A DNA stretch of 9,837 bases from Bacteroidota bacterium. Its GTDB lineage: Bacteria; Bacteroidota; Bacteroidia; Flavobacteriales_D; Crocinitomicaceae. The position numbers were made by a program, and so were the translations under genes. Under the pieces are notes generated by a model. It saw only the letters and a list, made by a program, of their open reading frames with translations. It did not search any database and was not told the origin of the DNA. The DNA is taken from assembly GCA_018825925.1 (NCBI GenBank), contig JAHKAT010000296.1, positions 1 through 9,837 of the forward strand. The letters are read 5' to 3'. This document shows positions 7,588 to 9,837 of the stretch, in pieces. Position 1 is the stretch's first letter; every line of letters starts with the position of its first letter.

Positions 7588-9101
7588 AAAAGGTTGGATT
7601 AATCATTTTGGACGGGTGGGGAATTGGCAAAAAAGATCAAACAGATGCTGTTTATCAAGCGAATACACCTGTAATGGATGGTTTGATGAACCAATATCCG
7701 CACACTACCCTCACAACTTTTGGTGAAGCTGTGGGTTTGCCCAATGGTCAAATGGGAAATTCAGAAGTTGGGCATTTAAATATTGGTGCCGGACGTGTGG
7801 TATATCAAGAGCTCACTAGAATTAATAAATCTATTCGAGAAGGAGATTTTTTTACACATCCTCAGTTGTTGAAAGCCATGTCATTGGCTAAAGAGGAAGG
7901 GAAAGCGCTTCATTTAATGGGCTTGGTTTCTCGAGGTGGAGTGCATAGTTCGCAAGACCATTTGCATGCATTAATCGACATGGCAATTCAAGAAAATGTC
8001 CCAAATGTATTCATCCATGCATTCACCGATGGACGCGATTGTGACCCTAAAAGTGGGCGAAATTTTATTGCCGAATTGGAGCAAAAAGTTAGCGGAACCA
8101 AGGTACAAATAGCCTCTGTAATTGGAAGATTCTTTTCGATGGATCGCGATAACCGATGGGAACGTGTGCAAGAAGCCTATCATCTGATGGTATCTGGTCA
8201 AGGTACTCTTTTTCCTACTGCTGGCTCTTGTATTTCTCATTGGTATGAAAAGGACAAAACGGATGAATTCATCCCCCCTTCGATCATTGAAACTAAGGCT
8301 TTGCGCACCTCATCAATTTTGGAAAATGATGTTGTTATTTCCTTCAACTTTCGCACCGATCGACCAAGAGAAATCACCACCGCTTTAACACAAAAAAACT
8401 TTCAGGAATTCGGCATGAAAGCGTTAAAATTGCCTTATTTCACAATGACTTCTTATGATGAAACGTTTAAAAACATAGAAGTTATCTTCGAGAAAGACAA
8501 TCTAAAAAACACCTTGGGCGAAGTGATTTCTGCCTATGGCAAAACGCAAATTAGAATCGCCGAAACCGAGAAATATCCGCATGTTACCTTTTTCTTTAGC
8601 GGCGGTCGAGAAGTGCCTTTTGAGGGAGAAACTCGCCTGATGGTGAATTCGCCAAAAGTAGCAACCTACGACCTTCAGCCTGAAATGAGTGCCGAGGAAG
8701 TGAAAGAAAAAATAGTGGCTGCTATACAAAATGAAACTCCTGATTTTTTCTGTTTAAATTTTGCAAACCCTGATATGGTGGGACACACAGGTGTTTTTTC
8801 AGCCATCGTAAAAGCGGTAGAAAAAGTAGATACATGTGTTGGCGAAATCGTAGCCGCTGGATTAAACAAAGGCATGGAATTTTTAATCATTGCCGACCAT
8901 GGTAATGCTGATTTAGCCATCAATCCCGACGGTAGCCCCAATACCGCGCACAGCTTAAATCCAGTGCCGGCTATTTTAGTGACAAAGGAAAACCTAAAAC
9001 TTAAAGCAGGAAAATTAGCAGATGTGGCCACCACCATTTTAGATAGAATGTCTATTTCTCCAGCTTCCGAAATGACCGGTGAAAGTTTGGTGGTGAAATA
9101 A
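7584..9101 (+). CDS. gpmI: 2,3-bisphosphoglycerate-independent phosphoglycerate mutase
   Basis: This 505-residue cytoplasmic glycolytic/gluconeogenic enzyme interconverts 3- and 2-phosphoglycerate through a phosphoserine intermediate, using two Mn(II) ions. The length is normal for the family. The metal and nucleophile residues known from the Geobacillus enzyme are all found with near-constant offset: D10 (in LILDGWGIG), the phospho-acceptor S60 (in GNSEVGHLNIGAGR), D397 and H401 (in NPDMVGHTG), D438 and H439 (in ADHGNAD) and H456 (in TAHSLNPVP). Substrate-binding elements are H121 (SRGGVHSSQDH), DGRDCDP (149-155), RFFSMDRDNRWER (182-194) and FRTDRPRE (256-263). The ATG lies inside the kinase stop region (ATGA), which suggests translational coupling and membership of the purF operon. 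The enzyme seems complete and unremarkable. Confidence 0.97.
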   Translation: MKKVGLIILDGWGIGKKDQTDAVYQANTPVMDGLMNQYPHTTLTTFGEAVGLPNGQMGNSEVGHLNIGAGRVVYQELTRINKSIREGDFFTHPQLLKAMSLAKEEGKALHLMGLVSRGGVHSSQDHLHALIDMAIQENVPNVFIHAFTDGRDCDPKSGRNFIAELEQKVSGTKVQIASVIGRFFSMDRDNRWERVQEAYHLMVSGQGTLFPTAGSCISHWYEKDKTDEFIPPSIIETKALRTSSILENDVVISFNFRTDRPREITTALTQKNFQEFGMKALKLPYFTMTSYDETFKNIEVIFEKDNLKNTLGEVISAYGKTQIRIAETEKYPHVTFFFSGGREVPFEGETRLMVNSPKVATYDLQPEMSAEEVKEKIVAAIQNETPDFFCLNFANPDMVGHTGVFSAIVKAVEKVDTCVGEIVAAGLNKGMEFLIIADHGNADLAINPDGSPNTAHSLNPVPAILVTKENLKLKAGKLADVATTILDRMSISPASEMTGESLVVK

Positions 9102-9231
9102 ACATCCGAAGCTTTAAACGATCAGAATACAATTCACAAAAAATGAATATCTTTCGTGTAGTAAAATAATAAAGCACTTTTCTGAAAACACTGAATAATT
9201 AGTGCTCACCTTTGATATATAACACTAAATA

Positions 9232-9266
9232 CCAATAGCTTAATTGGCTTTGTTTTGATTTTTTAT
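9232..9266 (+). terminator. Weak terminator-like hairpin after gpmI
   Basis: CCAAT (9232-9236) pairs with ATTGG (9243-9247) around a 6-base loop, followed by CTTTGTTTTGATTTTTT. The T-rich tail is good, but the stem is only 5 pairs and lies about 130 bases after the gpmI stop. No better terminator is seen closer to the gene, so this is the best candidate for the end of the purF-kinase-gpmI transcript. Confidence 0.35.
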
Positions 9267-9267
9267 T

Positions 9268-9280
9268 TATCGGACCGATA
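9268..9280. repeat. Perfect 13-base palindrome TATCGG-A-CCGATA
   Basis: Two 6-base arms are exactly complementary around a single central A. The GC-rich core CGGACCG stands out within AT-rich DNA, directly after the T-rich run of the preceding hairpin. It is too tight to form a hairpin, so if functional it would bind a dimeric protein on double-stranded DNA, or mark an insertion or recombination point. It lies about 90 bases upstream of the broken small gene at 9373. No second copy is seen in the window. Confidence 0.4.
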
Positions 9281-9311
9281 TGGGTTGAGTTACGCATAGA
9301 GGGGTGTGTAA

Positions 9312-9371
9312 CAACAAATAATAGAAGAAGTTGTTCAAGACTTTGGGAAAGCAAAAATTCATACCTTGTAA
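9312..9371 (+). pseudogene. Possible C-terminal remnant of an unidentified gene
   Basis: An open frame without a start codon reads QQIIEEVVQDFGKAKIHTL and stops at TAA (9369-9371). The charged, helical-looking composition resembles a real protein tail, and its stop sits next to the ATG at 9373, the spacing expected of two genes in an operon. At 19 codons this may well be chance. A competing open frame (9325 onward, in phase with the ATG at 9373) covers the same bases. I do not recognise the sequence. Confidence 0.2.
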
Positions 9372-9372
9372 T

Positions 9373-9659
9373 ATGGGAACCGAAAAAGACATACTGATCT
9401 ATTTATCAGAGCTTAAAGAGTCGAGAATGGTGGACATTTTGTCCCTGATTTAGAGATTGAAGAGAGATATAGACTTGGTTACAATCACTTGAATGAAAAC
9501 TGGAAATTCTTTGACGCTTTACATTTATTCGACACGAGCGAATACGATTATGAACCGAAACATTTGCTGACTATTGAACAGAACAACCTAATCGTACTAG
9601 AGGATTTCTCTAAATATTTGAATGAGTTAATCCCAAATGTTGCAAATAGGATTAAATAG
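9373..9659 (+). pseudogene. Small hypothetical gene broken by a one-base frameshift
   Basis: An ATG at 9373 begins MGTEKDILIYLSELK and, unshifted, stops at 9451-9453. A second frame, open from 9417 to a TAG at 9657-9659 (80 codons, no ATG), begins RVENGGHFVPDLEIEERY and ends LIPNVANRIK. Restoring one base, most simply an A in the AAA at 9415-9417, joins them as LK-RVENGG and gives a 95-residue soluble, acidic, helix-rich protein with WKFFDALHLFDT and EDFSKYLNEL segments. It has no signal peptide, membrane segment or recognisable motif, and I do not know its family. The size, charge and isolated setting are like those of many small accessory genes (for example immunity proteins), but that is only an impression. 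A sequencing or assembly error in the A run is an alternative to real decay. No canonical slippery heptamer is seen, so programmed frameshifting is unlikely. Confidence 0.6.
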
Positions 9660-9837
9660 AATGTTGGCAAGTAATGCTTGTTTCCTGCGCCATACACACA
9701 ACAAAAAGTTATACAATAAATAATCCGCCTAAACTTTCCTGAACAGGCTGTTTATTTCTTGCTAAATATTTTAGTAAAAGAACAGAAGCTGATTCAAAGT
9801 ATTCATCTTATAAAAAAGTAGGATGCTGAAAATTACA
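9660..9837. other. AT-rich non-coding end of window
   Basis: No coding frame is supported on either strand. A hairpin TTGCTAAA (9759-9766)/TTTAGTAA (9770-9777) with one G-T pair lacks a T-rich tail on the + strand. An ATG at 9823 opens MLKIT and runs off the window with only five codons visible. It could be the start of the next gene but cannot be judged. Confidence 0.4.

Larger units (their letters stand above)
9102..9372. other. Intergenic stretch downstream of gpmI without an intact gene
   Basis: No reading frame of useful length is seen on either strand. It holds a split inverted repeat AGCACT (9173-9178)/AGTGCT (9201-9206) with no following T run, a weak terminator-like hairpin (9232-9266), a perfect palindrome (9268-9280), and an AACAAC/GTTGTT pair (9310-9315, 9330-9335). 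The base make-up and the lack of coding frames contrast with the tightly packed operon before it, which fits decayed or inserted DNA. Confidence 0.6.

Noticed and set aside
8675..9037. A 120-codon open frame on the minus strand inside gpmI
   Set aside because: It lies antisense to a fully supported gpmI with all catalytic residues intact, and its translation has no family-like motif. It is a shadow of the true gene.
9143..9169. Eight-codon frame MNIFRVVK after gpmI
   Set aside because: Too short, with no ribosome site, promoter or structure to suggest a leader peptide.
9173..9206. AGCACT/AGTGCT inverted repeat as a gpmI terminator
   Set aside because: The loop is 22 bases with no T-rich tail; a chance pairing is likely.
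9663..9702. attC-like integron site suggested by GTTG...CAAC flanking CAAGTAATGCTTG just after the broken gene
   Set aside because: The ends do not fit the RYYYAAC/GTTRRRY core sites, and the inner arms are only 4 bases. No integrase or neighbouring cassettes are visible.
9759..9777. Hairpin TTGCTAAA/TTTAGTAA as a terminator
   Set aside because: The stem is almost all A-T, and it is followed by AAAG rather than a T run, so termination on the + strand is not supported.
1..9837. CRISPR array, tRNA/rRNA, insertion sequence, phage or toxin-antitoxin genes
   Set aside because: No direct-repeat/spacer pattern, cloverleaf, rRNA stretch, transposase motif or paired small toxin genes could be seen on either strand.

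Overview
The window reads as an ordinary chromosomal stretch of a Bacteroidota bacterium, most likely order Flavobacteriales (perhaps near Fluviicola/Crocinitomicaceae; the family level is a guess). The evidence is the C-terminal end of a type IX secretion (T9SS) type A sorting domain, a very large secreted protein with a T9SS type B (gliding-motility type) C-terminus, a Bacteroidota-style long PurF, AT-rich DNA, no clear Shine-Dalgarno sequences, and a perfect TAnnTTTG -7 promoter element upstream of purF.

Layout. Bases 1-89 hold the last 28 codons of a T9SS type A exported protein, closed by a strong hairpin terminator (110-145). Next is 3-hydroxyanthranilate 3,4-dioxygenase (176-700, +), a kynurenine-pathway enzyme leading to quinolinate and NAD. 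Converging on it with only 2 bases between stop codons is a 1306-residue secreted beta-propeller/PKD/Ig-like repeat protein (703-4623, -). A 156-base divergent promoter region separates that gene from a co-directional trio on the + strand: purF-like amidophosphoribosyltransferase (4780-6681), a membrane sensor histidine kinase (6688-7587) and cofactor-independent phosphoglycerate mutase gpmI (7584-9101). Gaps of 6 and -4 bases suggest one operon, so a kinase with no adjacent response regulator sits between the purine entry enzyme and a glycolytic enzyme.

From 9102 to the end no intact gene is visible. This 736-base stretch carries a weak terminator-like hairpin, a perfect 13-base palindrome, and a broken small gene (9373-9659) whose two parts join into a 95-residue protein if one base is restored near 9415-9417. 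The second part has no ATG and is easily missed. A 19-codon protein-like tail (9312-9371) ends just before it. This looks like a decayed accessory insertion beside a housekeeping operon.

I found no RNA genes, CRISPR array, insertion sequence or convincing new multi-gene system. The points most worth checking are the frameshifted gene, the purF-kinase-gpmI coupling, and the loss of two of the four iron-sulfur cysteines in the long PurF.
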